Shown piece after piece: positions 32,742 to 44,781 of a stretch of 64,000 nt of DNA. The stretch is from NCBI GenBank assembly GCA_019426215.1, contig CM033401.1, forward strand, positions 17,799,134-17,863,133. Reading direction: 5' to 3'. The position numbers were made by a program, and so were the translations under genes. The stretch comes from Buddleja alternifolia. Taxonomy: Eukaryota > Streptophyta > Magnoliopsida > Lamiales > Scrophulariaceae. The first letter of the stretch is position 1, and each line of letters starts with the position of its first letter. The notes under the pieces are model-generated. The model was given only the letters and a program-made list of their open reading frames with translations. It made no database searches and was not told where the DNA came from.

Positions 32742-34453
32742 GGTTAAGAATTTCATGTTAGATGTTTTGATGATGACAAGATAGGATTTTACATTAGACC
32801 CCAAAAATGTAAGTGTATGATTTCATAGAAACATTGTATAAGCGTTTGAAAAGCTTACTTATTTTGTCTGGCTTGAAATTTTTATCTTTGTAGATTTTAG
32901 ACTAAGTATTAGATACTGAGTCGCTAATAGAGTTCTGTGTGAGTCTATTAAGCGATAAAGTTGAAGATCAGCATCCAAAGTCAAAGTGAAGATGAAGATT
33001 TTTTTCCAAGCATCTGTCAAACGCTAAAGAACTATTTCAGGATTTTTTGACTCAAGCGTTAACTCAAGCATCCGAGAGACTCAAGCGTCCAGCTTTCAAA
33101 TTCACTTGAAGGATAAAACCCAAGTTATCAAGGACTTAAATGCAATCACCAACGGTCATTTATTTCTAATGGGAAATAAATTCAAAATGCATTAAATACT
33201 TGATAAGTGCATTAAATGTAACAAGACAGTTTGACTTGTGGACAAGCCACCTTTTGACTAGACTGTCAGCTTTTCAGAGTTCAAGTGTGCTCCTGTGCAA
33301 TCGGAACCAGCAGAATTTTAGGAATGTCAGAAAGGGACTATTTGACGCGCTGCGTGAGAGACACGTGCTTGATTGTGTCCAATGGACAAATCCCAAGAAT
33401 CTCTATAAATAGTACCCTCCAGCAAAACCTTAGAGAGTGTGCAGAGATAGAAACTTTGCTGAAATAATTTGAAAGAAAAGCTTGCAAACTCCATCGCCAA
33501 AATTCATCAAGCTTCTCAAATACATTCCAAAGAGAGTCACCGATATCTCAAACATCTTCACACAAGAACCCTACACTATTATTGAGATATCCCAAGTTGT
33601 TTGAACTTCCCAACATCAAACAAACATGTTACAATAAACCCTCAACATCTTTCATCTGAGTGAGAAAGTTTTTTTACTTCACAAGCAGTATTTTTGAGTA
33701 AGAGAAGCTTGTTAAGGAAGGTCTTTATTGGAGCTGAAGTCTGTGTGATCAAGGAGCTCGAGATCGTCTTTCCAGAAGCAGAGAATTGAAGTGGCTTGTA
33801 GCAGAAATCTATGTGATCAAGGTGCTCAAATCATCTATATCCATCTCTTCCTGTTTCCCTATTTTGTAGAAGTCTCTGTGTGACTCTTCGATAATCAATC
33901 TAGCGGATTGCCTCCAAGTGCAAAGGAGAAGAAGGACGTAGCTGGGATTACACCACCCAGTGAACCTTACAGTATCTTGTGTTACTTACTGCTTTGTTGC
34001 TTTACCTTACTCTAGCATATTAATCTTTGAAAAGGCATTAAAACAGTTAAGCAACTATATCTGGAAAAAGAGAAGGCTAAGCTTTCAAATCAGTCGTAAG
34101 CGCTTGACCAAGCGCTAAACATTCTAAGCGTTCAAAACGTTTTAACCAAAAGCAACTAAGAAAAACTTTGTGATGCTAAATACTTTCAAAGTGAAGACTT
34201 ATAAAATCATCCCGCTGTGCTAACACTGGTTAAAGAAGTGAATGCTTACACCTATTTGGTTATAGTATTCAAATCTTGAAGTTTAAGTTAACTTTATAAA
34301 AACAGTTTTCATTAGACGCTCAGGTCAAGCGCCTATTTTTCAAGCGTCCAACGAATTTTAATACGAAATTTTTGAAGTCGAAAAAGACTTCAGGGTCTAT
34401 TCAACCCCTCCTCCCCCCTTCTAGACCCTTTTGTATGCCACTTGGGACCAACA
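32742..34453 (+). repeat. 3' LTR of element C
   Basis: 1712 bp, beginning GGTTAAGAATTTCATG (first base changed from T) and ending GGGACCAACA, with the GAGCA duplication directly after it. It matches the 5' LTR throughout. Confidence 0.9.
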
Positions 34454-34925
34454 GAGCAAGAATAGGCGAAGGAGTAGATGTGGGAGCCCACATCTTAAAA
34501 ATGATTTCCATGATCGAGAGGTTGGAAGCTCTCGACTTCGCCATGGATTTCCACCTTCAGACAGACCTCATTCTTCAGTCACTCCCCAAATCCTTTTCGC
34601 AATTTATTGTGAAATTCAATATGAATGACATTGAGTGCACATTAGTTGGGCTGATGAACAAACTCTGAATTGCTCAAGGACAGATGAAGCCCAAGCAGAA
34701 GGAAGTTGCTTTAGCCCTTACCACTGGGGCATCCAAGCCCTTCAGAAAAAGGAAAGTTAAAGGTAAAAAACAACTGGGAGTGTCAATGGCATCGAGTGAC
34801 AAGGCAAGGGTAAAGGGTTCAAAAGGAGAGGTCCAAAGAAGACAAACATATGCCTTCACTGCCGTGAGATGAGACATTGAAAGCGTGACTGTCCCAAGCT
34901 GAAAGCAGAGATTGCTTCAGGTATA
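34454..34925 (+). pseudogene. Copia gag of element U, C-terminal part with zinc knuckle
   Basis: The first frame continues gag after the element C insertion (MISMIERLEALDFAMDFHLQ, then LILQSLPKSFSQFIVKFNM). It stops at TGA near 34666. A Lys-rich linker follows, and in another frame the zinc knuckle reads CLHCREMRH, stop, KRDC (about 34851-34895). This is a CX2CX4HX4C motif with the Trp after His changed to a stop. RNA packaging by this copy is lost. Confidence 0.75.
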
Positions 34926-35485
34926 GAAGTTAATGTTTTAGAAAAACAAAATTCTATTACTATTTTTTTCTACTTCCTGGATTCGAGACTCTGGAGCTAG
35001 TGCTCACATATGTGTTTTGAATCCGGAGCTGGAAAAAAGTAAGAACCTGGAGGACAATGAAGTGATGATCGATTTTAGCAGTAGACATAGTGTAGCAGCC
35101 ATACACATTGGGACCACTTCTATTAAATTATTGTCTAGACATTGTTTACGTTTAGATAATTGCCTTGTTTGCCCAATGAGCTTAAGAATATTGTTTCAAT
35201 TCCTGTTTTGTGAACAATTCTTGTGACATTTATTTTAGAAATGAATGTGTTGGCAATTCATCCTTAGTAAATGGTTTATATTATGTTAATGTCCAAAATA
35301 ATTGCAATGTCAATGCTGTAACAAGAAAGTGCAATTTGGATGATACGAACCTAAGACAACTATGGCACTTAAGACTAGGTCATGTCAGGGAACATAGACT
35401 ACACAAGTTAGAAAAGGATAAAGTTATAACTCATTGGGATCGGATCCCTATCCCACTTGAGAGTCTTGTATTCAAGGCAAAATGA
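34926..35485 (+). pseudogene. Copia protease and gag-pre-integrase remnant of element U
   Basis: At about 34977-35015 one frame reads WIRDSGASAHI, the aspartic protease active site with DSG. From 35210 a frame has NSSLVNGLYYVNVQ and LRQLWHLRLGHVREHRLHKL, the gag-pre-integrase segment with its His-rich zinc-binding signature (WHLRLGH). Frameshifts between the two parts break the polyprotein. Confidence 0.75.
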
Positions 35486-36100
35486 CCAAATCCCCCTTCC
35501 TAAAGAGCCTCTGAAGTCTTAGGATTGATTTATACTAATGTGTGCGGTCCTTTTGGAAATGTGGCCCGTAGTGGTTTTTAGTACTTCAAAACATTTACTA
35601 ATGACCATTCTAGGTATAGCAATGTGTATTTAATGAAGTACAAGTCTAAATCACTTGAGAAATTCATTGAATTCAAGACTTTAGTTGAAAATCAAACCAA
35701 ACATCATATCAAAGCACTTCGGTTTGACCGTGGTGGTGAATATATGAGTGCCAAATTTGACCAGTTCTTACGAGAACATGACATATTGTTACAGCTTACC
35801 GCTCCAGCCACTCCACAATTAAATGGCTTAGCATAGCGAAGGAACCGAACGATGTTAGACATGGTTCGATCCATGCTCAGCTACACATATTTGCCCATTT
35901 CATTATGAGGGCATGCGCTATTCATATCCTGAACAAATGTCCCTCCAAATCTGTTCCTAAAACACCATATCAGATATGGCGTGAAAGGAAGCCTAATCTG
36001 AAACACATAACGATATGGGGTTGCCCAACTTATGTGAAAAAGACGAAGGTAGAGAAATTGGAGGCTAGGTCCTTGAAATGATGATTTGTTGGTTATCCCG
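35486..36100 (+). pseudogene. Copia integrase remnant of element U (catalytic residues lost)
   Basis: The family catalytic triad is D, D, E. Here the first site reads YTNVCGPF, so Asp is Asn. The second is intact in LRFDRGGEY (about 35730). The third reads PQLNGLA, stop, RRNRT, so the Glu codon is a TAG (about 35834). A further stop follows RSGF at 35578. Integration activity is certainly gone in this copy. Confidence 0.8.
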
Positions 36101-37200
36101 AGAATTTCATGGGATACCTATTCTACCTTCATGATGATCAAACAATCATCGTAGCCTTACAGGCGATCTTTCTTGAAGAAGAATTTATTCAAGAAGGTAG
36201 AGTTGGTAGGAAAATTATTCTGGAAGAACAAAATGAATCTCCTTTCAAAGACACTATTCTAGAGACCCAGCCCGAACAAGAAATGACACAGACGTCAACG
36301 CGAAGGTCTGCTAGAGTATCTCAACCACCTGAGAGATATGGTTATCTGCTACAAGGTGAGCATAATTTGTATGCACTAGTTGAAGGAAACCATGGAAAAG
36401 ATCCCTCTGGCCATGACTAAGCAATGATGGACATGGATTCTGCAAAGTGGCATGAAGCTATGGAGGTAGAAATGGATTCAATGTATTCAAAACAAGTTTG
36501 GACTCTGACAGATAGACCTAAAGGTATTGTACCCATTGGATGCAAATGGATCTATAAGAGAAAGATTGGTCCGGATAGCAATGTAGACACCTGTAAGGTC
36601 AGGCTAGTGGAGAAAGGGTATAGTCAAAAGGAAGGCATTGACTATGAGGAAACCTTTTCACCTGTAGCTATGATCAAATCCATTAGAATTCTACTTGCCA
36701 TAGTTGCATACGTAGATTATGAAATCTGGCAAATGGATATGAAAACTGCATTCTTACATGGGTTCCTCGAGGAGGTAATCTATACGGAACAGCCCAAGGG
36801 TTTCATGTTAGGTGCGGATTCTCATAATGTCTGCAAATTGAATAGGTCCATTTATGGACTTAAGTAGGCCTCTCACAGTTGGAACCTTCGTTTTAATGAA
36901 CAAGTACGAAGCTATGACTTCATAAAAAATGAGGATGAACCATGTGTCTACAAAAAGGTCAATGAGAGCAAGATCTCATACCTGGTGCTATATGTAGATG
37001 ATATTCTACTTATAAATAATGATGTAGGTCTGCTAACTTCGATTAAGACATGGTTTTCAAGCACATTCTCCATCAAAGACTTGGGAGAAGCCACCTATAT
37101 CCTAGGAATTCGCATCTACAGGGATAGATCAAATAAGATGGTAGGTCTTTCCCAAGCCCTCTACTTAGAGAAAGTCCTATAGCGATTTGAGATGAAGAAC
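36101..37200 (+). pseudogene. Copia reverse transcriptase remnant of element U
   Basis: The pre-RT linker has RRSARVSQPPERYGYL (about 36300-36345). RT begins near 36424: WHEAMEVEMDSMYSKQVWTL, IGCKWIYKRKIG, DYEETFSPVAMIKSIRILLA, QMDMKTAFLHGFLEE. The catalytic YVDD is kept (LYVDDILLI, about 36985). A TAG replaces the expected Gln after SIYGLK (36865), and another stop follows at 37180. The order gag, protease, integrase, RT, RNase H is diagnostic of Ty1/copia. Confidence 0.9.
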
Positions 37201-37944
37201 TCTAAAAAGGTCTTTTACCCATGAGACATGGAATTCATCTCTCTAAAAAGATGAGTCCTCAAAGTGAGGAAGATCAAAAAGAGATGAGCACAGTTCCCTA
37301 TGCCTCAGCAGTGGAAAGTCTCGTGTACGCAATGTTATGCACGAGACCAGATTTTGCTTATGCTGTGAGCGTGGTGAGCAGGTTTCAAGCTAACCAGGGC
37401 AAAGAGCATTGGATTGCCATGAAGTCTATTTTGAAGTACTTGAGAAGAACAAAAGATATGATTCTCATATATGGCGATGGAAAACTGAAAGTGGATAGTT
37501 ATACCAATTCAATCTGACATCGATGACCGAAAATCCACTTCTGGATTCATATTCACTCTGAACGGTTTGGAAAAGTTCCAAGAAAAGTACAACTGCTGAT
37601 TCCACTATTGAAGCTGAATACGTGGAAGCCTCAGAGGTAGCTAAAGAAGCTGTTTGGATTAAGAAGTTCATGGAAGAACTTCAAGTTGTTCCTAGTGTGG
37701 AGCTACCGTTGCCACTTTGGTGTAACAACAATGGAGCCATCGCGCAAGCTAGGGAACCAAGGTCTCACAACAAATCCAAACACATAGAGAGGAGATATCA
37801 CATTATTTGAGAAATCGCTGGAAATGGCAACATTGCCGTGCAGAAAATAACCTCAGCAGAGAACGTGGCTGACCCACTCACTAAGCCATTGGCACAAGCG
37901 GTGCTAGAGCGACATCTTGAGAAGATGGGTATTAGATACCATAG
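37201..37944 (+). pseudogene. Copia RNase H remnant of element U
   Basis: Segments in shifting frames read VPYASAVESLVYAMLCTRPD, KEHWIAMKSILKYLRRTKD, then VEASEVAKEAVWIKKFMEEL and NKSKHIERRYHII, stop, EI. The tail TSAENVADPLTKPL, LERHLEKMG lies at 37850-37935. There are at least two frameshifts and several stops. LTR D follows directly at 37946. Confidence 0.85.
37821..37944 (+). repeat. 124-bp duplication of the RNase H tail (second copy 39612-39735)
   Basis: GAAATGGCAACATTGC to AGATACCATAG is repeated at 39612-39735 with only a handful of substitutions (GCCGTG/GCAGTG, ATAACC/ATAGCC, AACGTGG/AACATGG, GGCACA/GGCGCA). The two copies flank LTR D exactly. The second copy continues into the polypurine tract and 3' LTR of U. 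Confidence 0.85.
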
Positions 37945-37945
37945 T

Positions 37946-39611
37946 TGTTGGTCCCAAGTGGCATACGAAAGGGTCTAGAAGGGGGGGTTGAATAGACCCT
38001 GAAGTCTTTTTTTTTTACTTCAAAAAATTTCGTATTAAAAGATTTTTGGACGCTTGAAAAGATAGACGCTTGAAGTGTCTAACGCTTGACTTAAGCGTTC
38101 ACTTAAAATGTTGGCGCTTTGGCGAAGCGTCTGATGAAGACTAATTTTTTAAAGTTAACTCAGACTTCAAGAATTGAATACTTTGACCAAGTAGGTTAAG
38201 CGTTCAGTTCTTTTAATCAGTTTTAGCACAGCGGAATGATTTTTCGAGTCTTCTCTTTGAAAGTTTTAGCGTCACACGAGGTTTCTTAGTTGCTTAGCTT
38301 TTGATTGTGTTTTACTTAATCAATTTATGCAATGATATGATAGATGAAAAAATTGACTGAAAAGTAAATGACACAATATTTGTAAGGTTCGTTGGGTGGT
38401 GTAATCCCAACTACGTCCTTCTTTTCCTTTGCACTCGGAGGCAATCCACTAAAATGATTCTCAAAGAATCACACAGAATCTTCTACAAATTAGGGATAGA
38501 TGGATGTCGATGACTTGAGCTCCTTGATCACATAGATTTCTGCTCCAAATCACTTCAATCCCCTTGCTTCTTTCACCCAGAAATAATGCAAGTATCCAAC
38601 TTCGACTTCACACAGATCGCGAGGCTTGGATAGGGGTTTTTCTAAACGAGTTTGTTTGATTTTGATGAAGTTCAAACAACTGGAATATCTCAGTAGTAGA
38701 GTAGTTTCTTCAAAAAGAATGTTTGAGATATTGGGTTGACTGTCTCAGGATTTGATGAAAAGCAGAGAAAATATTTTCTTGAGTATTCTGGCTTTTCTGA
38801 GAGTTTAAGGAATGAGACTTCAATGCACCAGCAATTTGGCTTGATAATTGTTCTCTCTGTTTGGCTTGTTGTTGAAGTTCTATTTATAGGCATTCTTGAA
38901 AAAAGTGTCTGTTTGACACATGCAAGGGCACGTGTCTTTCACTTTCGCGAGTGAACAACTTTTGTCCTTTTCCTGAAAATCTGCTGCACAAAATTTGGTG
39001 CTACAGTCTTTGAAGTGTTGACAGTCCAATAGGGTAGCTTCTCCGTACGTCTGAAAGTGCTTATCACATTTAATGCAATTTGAATTAAATGTCCGTTGGC
39101 ATTTAATGCACTGAGAATATTTGCATTAAAATCCTTTCGATCTGACGCTTCAGGAGAATGTTTGTCATTTGATAGACGCTTCATTCATGAGCTGAAAGTT
39201 CCAAAAAATCTGGAGGACTATTTAATGTTTAGACGCTTGGAAAAAAGTCTTCAGACTTTATTTAGTAGTATAGATGCTTGAGACTTCAGTCTTAGTTACT
39301 TGACACCTCACTCAGAACATGTCAGGCGCTTAGAGTGAACTTCTTCAAACTTCATTCACTATTGATTTCTTGGACGCTTGGAGTCTTCAGATTTCGCAGT
39401 CTTGATAAGCTCACTCAGAAAGTATCAAACGCTTTAATCTAACTGACTTCTTGATCTAAGAATGTCAAAAGTAAAAGGTAAAATAAAGCCTATACATTTC
39501 TAATGTTCAAACGCTTATACAATGTATCTATGAAATTTAAGTGTACATAACTTTGGGGTCTAACAAGATTCCTAATTGTCATCGTCAAAACATCTAACAT
39601 GAAATTCCTAA
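37946..39611 (-). mobile_element. Family-1 LTR D, opposite orientation
   Basis: On the plus strand it starts TGTTGGTCCCAAGTGGC (the LTR end) and finishes CATGAAATTCCTAA (the LTR start, lacking its last CA). It is about 1666 bp, with the C-tract hairpin at 37969-38009 and GACGCTTG words throughout. There is no 5-bp target duplication; instead it is bordered by the 124-bp repeats of U. Open frames within it on both strands are LTR noise. Confidence 0.85.
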
Positions 39612-39735
39612 GAAGTGGCAACATTGCAGTGCAGAAAATAGCCTCAGCAGAGAACATGGCTGACCCACTCACTAAGCCATTGGCGCAAGCGGTGCTAGAG
39701 CGACATCTTGAGAAGATGGGTATTAGATACCATAG

Positions 39736-39763
39736 CAATTGACATTGAGTGCAAGTGGGAGAT
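39736..39763 (+). other. Polypurine tract of element U
   Basis: GTGCAAGTGGGAGAT lies immediately before the 3' LTR start at 39764 and would prime plus-strand DNA. Confidence 0.75.
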
Positions 39764-41350
39764 TGTTAGGTATATGCCCTAGATGCCACTGAGGACAAAT
39801 AGATTGTATAGGGTATCCAATTATGTTGTACGGACTTATCATTAATAAAGACATTTATTCTTTTGTTCATATAAATCTTCATAGCATTAATAAGTATTGA
39901 ACACGTAGTCCATGTGTGTCAAGGTTGACTCTTCGCCCTTTATGGAATAAAGAAGTGGCATAGGGATGACACCTGGTCACTTAAAAGGGTTTGCAAGTTA
40001 AGGAATCTTAATTGGGCATTAAGATTCGACTTGTACAACACATGCTCTGACAAAAAGTGCCAATCGAACACTATGGGATAGTGAGAGCACATGCCATACA
40101 TATACCAATGTAATTTATATATTCGAACATGGCTCATAGTAATCCAATCACAAGGGTATTTACTCATTGACTGCTAATGCTTAGATTACTAACCATAATA
40201 GTATGTGTGAGCCTTAGACCCAAATGTACTTGTACTGTTGAATTTGTTACTAGAGTAGTTAGGCCCAAATCTCCCTTTAGTGGGGCTAGTCTCGAAGTGC
40301 GATCTCAATGAGTCAAGTAGCACTTGTGAAGTGATCACCAAGATAGGATTCATTGTCTCGATAGTAAACGAGAAAGTATCCTGTGCAATCATAGGCAAAT
40401 TAAATTATAATTCTTTGGTCAAAGGAATAAAACTAACTCATGTAAGACTTGGAGGGTAGTGTGGTAATTTCATTATGCTATGATCTGATGCACACTATCA
40501 AGTATTGTGAGTTTGACATAAACCATGACTCTCACTTGATCGGGATACGTCAGTGAAGGGCTGATACTCGTACGGTACTTATGATCCAGAGGATTGTAAA
40601 TAATGCGATCATTTCATACTCGATTAGGGTTACGATGTGAGTCCACAGGACTGGCTAGGTGACACTCACATCCTTTGGTATCCTCCCATTGCCAATCGAG
40701 ACGAACCTAAAGAGTCGCGCTTTAAGAAATAAGCAGAATATCTTTTTGTCTAAATATTTAATTCTTTTGGAAAGACAAATTAAATAGGACGGATTGATTT
40801 AATTGGTAAATCAAAAATTCAAATATTTAATTAGATTAAATTAAATGAGATTAATTAATTAATTAAAATTAATTAAGTTTATATAGTTAATTGAATTGGA
40901 TTTGCATTAAATATATGTATTAAAAGATGGACTAAGTTGACTGGGCCAACTTAGCCCATCCAGACGTCTACTGAGGGCCTAGGAGGTGCCTCACTAGGTT
41001 TAGAATTTGAGGATTATTTAATCCTCAAACTGACAAGTAAACCTAACCTAGAAACAATACACAAAAGGAAAAGTAAAAATCCTCTCCGCCTCTCTCTCTC
41101 TCTCTAGCCATCCACCTACATTCAAAGGAAGGTCTCGTGGAGCTATTGAAGGCTTTTTTCGCGTGAAGCTTTAGAGACAGAAATTCGACGAGAGTTGTTG
41201 TTACAAAAATTGCAGATTAACGAATCAATAAAGTATTTGATTTCGTTTATTTTTGTAAATCCTTGAAAATCATCAAACCCACATGAAAGTGATTCGACTC
41301 TGGAATCCTTTTTATTTTCGCTGCGTTTTTTAGTCATAGGATTCCTAACA
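39764..41350 (+). mobile_element. 3' LTR of copia element U
   Basis: 1587 bp, from TGTTAGGTATATGCCC to GGATTCCTAACA. It matches the 5' LTR at 25386-26990 with many scattered differences, so U is old. The core shared with other LTR families is at about 40505-40725. A CT-repeat lies at 41091-41106. Confidence 0.9.
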
Positions 41351-42120
41351 GAAACAAGCATAAATAGGCTCATCCCTACAATTTTGGCACTTTACCTTAC
41401 AATCCAGCGTAAGCAGTGCAAGGAATTGAGCTAACGATTTGAAGCAAGAGCTTCTTGGGAGGCAACCCAAGTTTTTGTTTTCATTCTTTTTTTTTCCACT
41501 TATTTCTTTTCTCCAATTGGAGTTTTTTTTTTTGGCGTGAGCTCACTTTTATTTGTGGAGATGTTGTCTTCTCGAGCTTGTGTCTAACCCGTGCTTCAGG
41601 GGTGCTCACTAACTATTGGAGATCCTCTCGTCTCTGACAAAGCAGAGCAGTATAGCTTACCCCTTTTACATTACTTGTCTTTCATTCACATTGGAGGCAG
41701 TGTGTATGCTTGGTTGGGGGTGGCTATATAGGTGTATTTTTCATGTTTGTTAGGGTGGTTTATCGTGTAATTGGACTCATGTGGGTAGCATGCTCTCATT
41801 GGTGTGATAGATCCCTAGTCGATGATGATATTGAATTTATCAATTTGATGATCGAAAGAATGAGGAAGTAATCCCACCTAAGAAGATTTAGAAATCCTAG
41901 TTTAATTTGTTTCATAGCATGAGTTTTGGACCTTTTGTGCACATTTCAATTGATTTAGTATCAAATTGTCATTTATTGATGCAAGTCCTCTCGTTTTGAA
42001 TTTTTTTTTTTTTTTTTTTTTGTGTGATTTTGGGGATGCACCTCTTAAAAAGGCTGTTAAGCTACACATACTTTTCGATTCACTTGAGTGAGTCATTTGA
42101 AGTCACACAATTATGTGGAA
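41351..42120 (+). mobile_element. Probable 3' non-coding remnant of an Athila/Tat-type gypsy element
   Basis: The phrase TTGGGAGGCAACCCAA (41455-41470), a small inverted repeat, and the following T-rich tract are familiar from the region after pol in plant Athila/Tat-like elements. GGATGCACCTC and a T run (42001-42022) follow. No protein motif is present; the frame at 41455-41637 is a T-rich by-product. The assignment rests on remembered phrases only. Confidence 0.35.
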
Positions 42121-43252
42121 ACGAAATAATGTGAAGCGTAGTTCAATATGTTGGACAATGGGAGAAACTTTGTCGTAGCAATTGATCTATCCAGATAATT
42201 TAAATTAATGGACAGTTAAATTGAATGCTGAACACGTGGTTTGCTAGAATGAGAAAAGCGAAGAAATTGAGAGATGTTAATCATGTATGATGTTCATTTT
42301 GCATTTGATCATTTAAAAAGAGAGGTACTTAACGATTGATATATTAATTTAGAGCCATAATATAAATATAGGTTTAATAAGTTATATTAACATGTTGTTC
42401 TTATATTTATTGCATATGAAATATGTTATAGAGTTGGTAAAAGATGTTTCAATCAATTCATAGCACATACAAAGATGTTTTACACAGATTGCACTACAAT
42501 CATGTATGTTATGAATTAAACAAATCTTACTAGTATGTAATTCTTGTGCGTTAACAGTAATATTTGTTCTCTTAGTTTTAATTTATCTTGGAGTCTTAAA
42601 CCATAACCATCACACAGTTTTTCCTACATTACACAATTTAATATGAATTTTATAGCATATTGTTCTTAATAGAGAGCTGGAGCAACTGTATCTTCTAGAT
42701 CAAAAATTTTATGTCTTTTGGCTTAAGATTACATATTGCTATATATGCCACGATTTAAATGTTGTTATAAAGAAAACATAAGGTTGGTTCCCTCTTTGCA
42801 TACAAAAGTTAGTGCCAAAAATTTGTTACTCTTGTGATGATTTATTTATTGATAGATATTAACGGTCATTGCTGGTAATAGTATCAACGTCTTATTGTTA
42901 AGCTATCAACAATTCATGTAATCCTTTTGGTGATGGTTATATACCCCGTAGTGCTGCTTAACTCGGGCTATAGAAAGACGTAGTTGTGGCTTGTAATATG
43001 TAGACTCAAATCTCAATTAACTAAATACATACATTAATAATGCAATGTATAACGTGGTTTACAACCATATGACGTATTGAGTAGAAGAAGTTCGGATCTT
43101 CAGGAAAATTAGCTAGAGATGAATCCATCTATCATAACATGTGATAATATTCAAAGACATTTATATAACTTTTATAACGTGTATTCTTACAAGAGATGAT
43201 CGCGTTCCTCCATGTGATACATTAGACATATAGATTAGCGAAACTAATTATG
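42121..43252. other. AT-rich intergenic DNA, nothing recognised
   Basis: I see no gene, RNA or transposon signature here. The only repeats are short words about GAAACATGTATTAGTGC near the right end, which continue into the duplicated unit. Confidence 0.5.
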
Positions 43253-44781
43253 AAACATGTATTAGTGCAAAAAATATAGCAAAACTACTTCTAAAACATG
43301 TATTAGTGCCAAAAAATATGGCAAAACTACTTATGAAACATGTATTTCATCTATTTCTAATACTATTTTGATATCCCTTCTTAAATATTCAATTGCATAA
43401 TATAACATAAACACATACTTAGCCATACTCATACTAAGCGAGACTATACCAACAAGTTTCTAAGAAGGATGTGTACGGATATAGGTACACCATTATACAA
43501 TGTTATGTACCAAAAACCATATGCAACCAAGAACAATAATAGACAAATCGATTTTGTCGTTCATGATTTGAAACACCTGATGTCTCACACTTTAATAGAC
43601 ACGAGAATTTTGAAAAAGATTTGGCGTTTTCTGATATATCCTATCATGTACTGAGTTAAATGTTAGTTTTGACCATCGACATGTACCAATAACCATCTCC
43701 GACAAGTAAGAATTTGAATAGAGAAAAGGATGTTGTCTCGATTTTTCGTCTATAATATGAAACACTTGATGTCCCACATTTAAATGGACATGAAAATTAA
43801 AAATGATTTGGCGTGTTATAGCATATCCTATTATGTACTTAGCTGAATTTTAATTTTGATCATCGACATATAGAGATATTTTCTTGTTTTTATATATTCA
43901 CGATCTTCCAATATAAAAGATCATATTACTAAGCTATAATCTTACAAATATTTTATCGGATCAACCATTTAATTTCTAAGTTGAGGCATTTTAGTGATGT
44001 AATTAATCCATCCGAATTTTTTATTTCACATTGATGTTTTTTATTGTATGTATTTTTTATATGCACGCCACCTCATATATAAAATATTTCTATAAATATA
44101 TGGATGATATATATTTTCTGAATGCAACATATACATATGAAGTGGTCCACAAGATGAAACACCAAATTGGAATAAAACATTGGAAATTGTACTCCTTCAT
44201 TGTATCTCAATTGACAACTTGCTTATTCTAATAAGATTGTAAGATTTCAATTACTAAAAAAAAGCATAGTCATTAGGGATAAGCTCTAATGTTATACAAC
44301 ATTAATAACTTTCCGAGTATATGAAGATGTACATTTTATTGTAATCAAACAAAGAAATTAATTCCCTTCATCTTCCACTGGTTGTGAACATTTACTCTAA
44401 TAAGGCTAGGCCACATAAGGACATTATAGGAAATTTCACCTAATTCAGCCTGTACCAATAACTACATTCTAAAATTTGAAATCTAACTACCAAGTGAATG
44501 ATATACATAAAGACAAATATAGCTGGCAACAACAGCAATACCAGTGAATTTTTTGCAGTCATGGTGTGTGTGTATATATGGCTGTAAACCTTACACTATT
44601 CGTATAGCCTAAAAAGGTTCTTCATCATAGACATCTTTTTCTTTCAATTTTTTTTTAATTTTTTAAGTGAAAATATTAATAGTGCATAGATCTTTTTTTT
44701 AAAAAATTCTTTTATTACTTTTTTATTGATTCTCTAACATTGCTCACTGGTTTTGCAGAAAATCATCAATAGCAGCAAAGA

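Larger units (their letters stand above)
29188..34453 (+). mobile_element. Complete gag-only (non-autonomous) family-1 LTR element C
   Basis: It has two LTRs (29188-30863 and 32742-34453), a PBS, a polypurine tract and a perfect 5-bp target duplication GAGCA (29183-29187, 34454-34458) inside the gag of element U. The 1.9-kb internal region carries one long gag-like ORF and no protease, integrase, RT or RNase H motif. It must use enzymes from another element. The LTRs remain close in sequence apart from a roughly 36-bp deletion in the 5' LTR near 29540, so it is younger than its host element. Confidence 0.9.

Noticed and set aside
36109..36420. 103-residue frame considered as a separate gene
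   Set aside because: It is the linker between integrase and RT of the decayed copia pol (RRSARVSQPPERY motif), not an independent gene.
41455..41637. 60-residue frame considered as a small secreted protein
   Set aside because: Phe/Ser-rich only because of T runs, and the surrounding phrase matches a retroelement 3' non-coding region.
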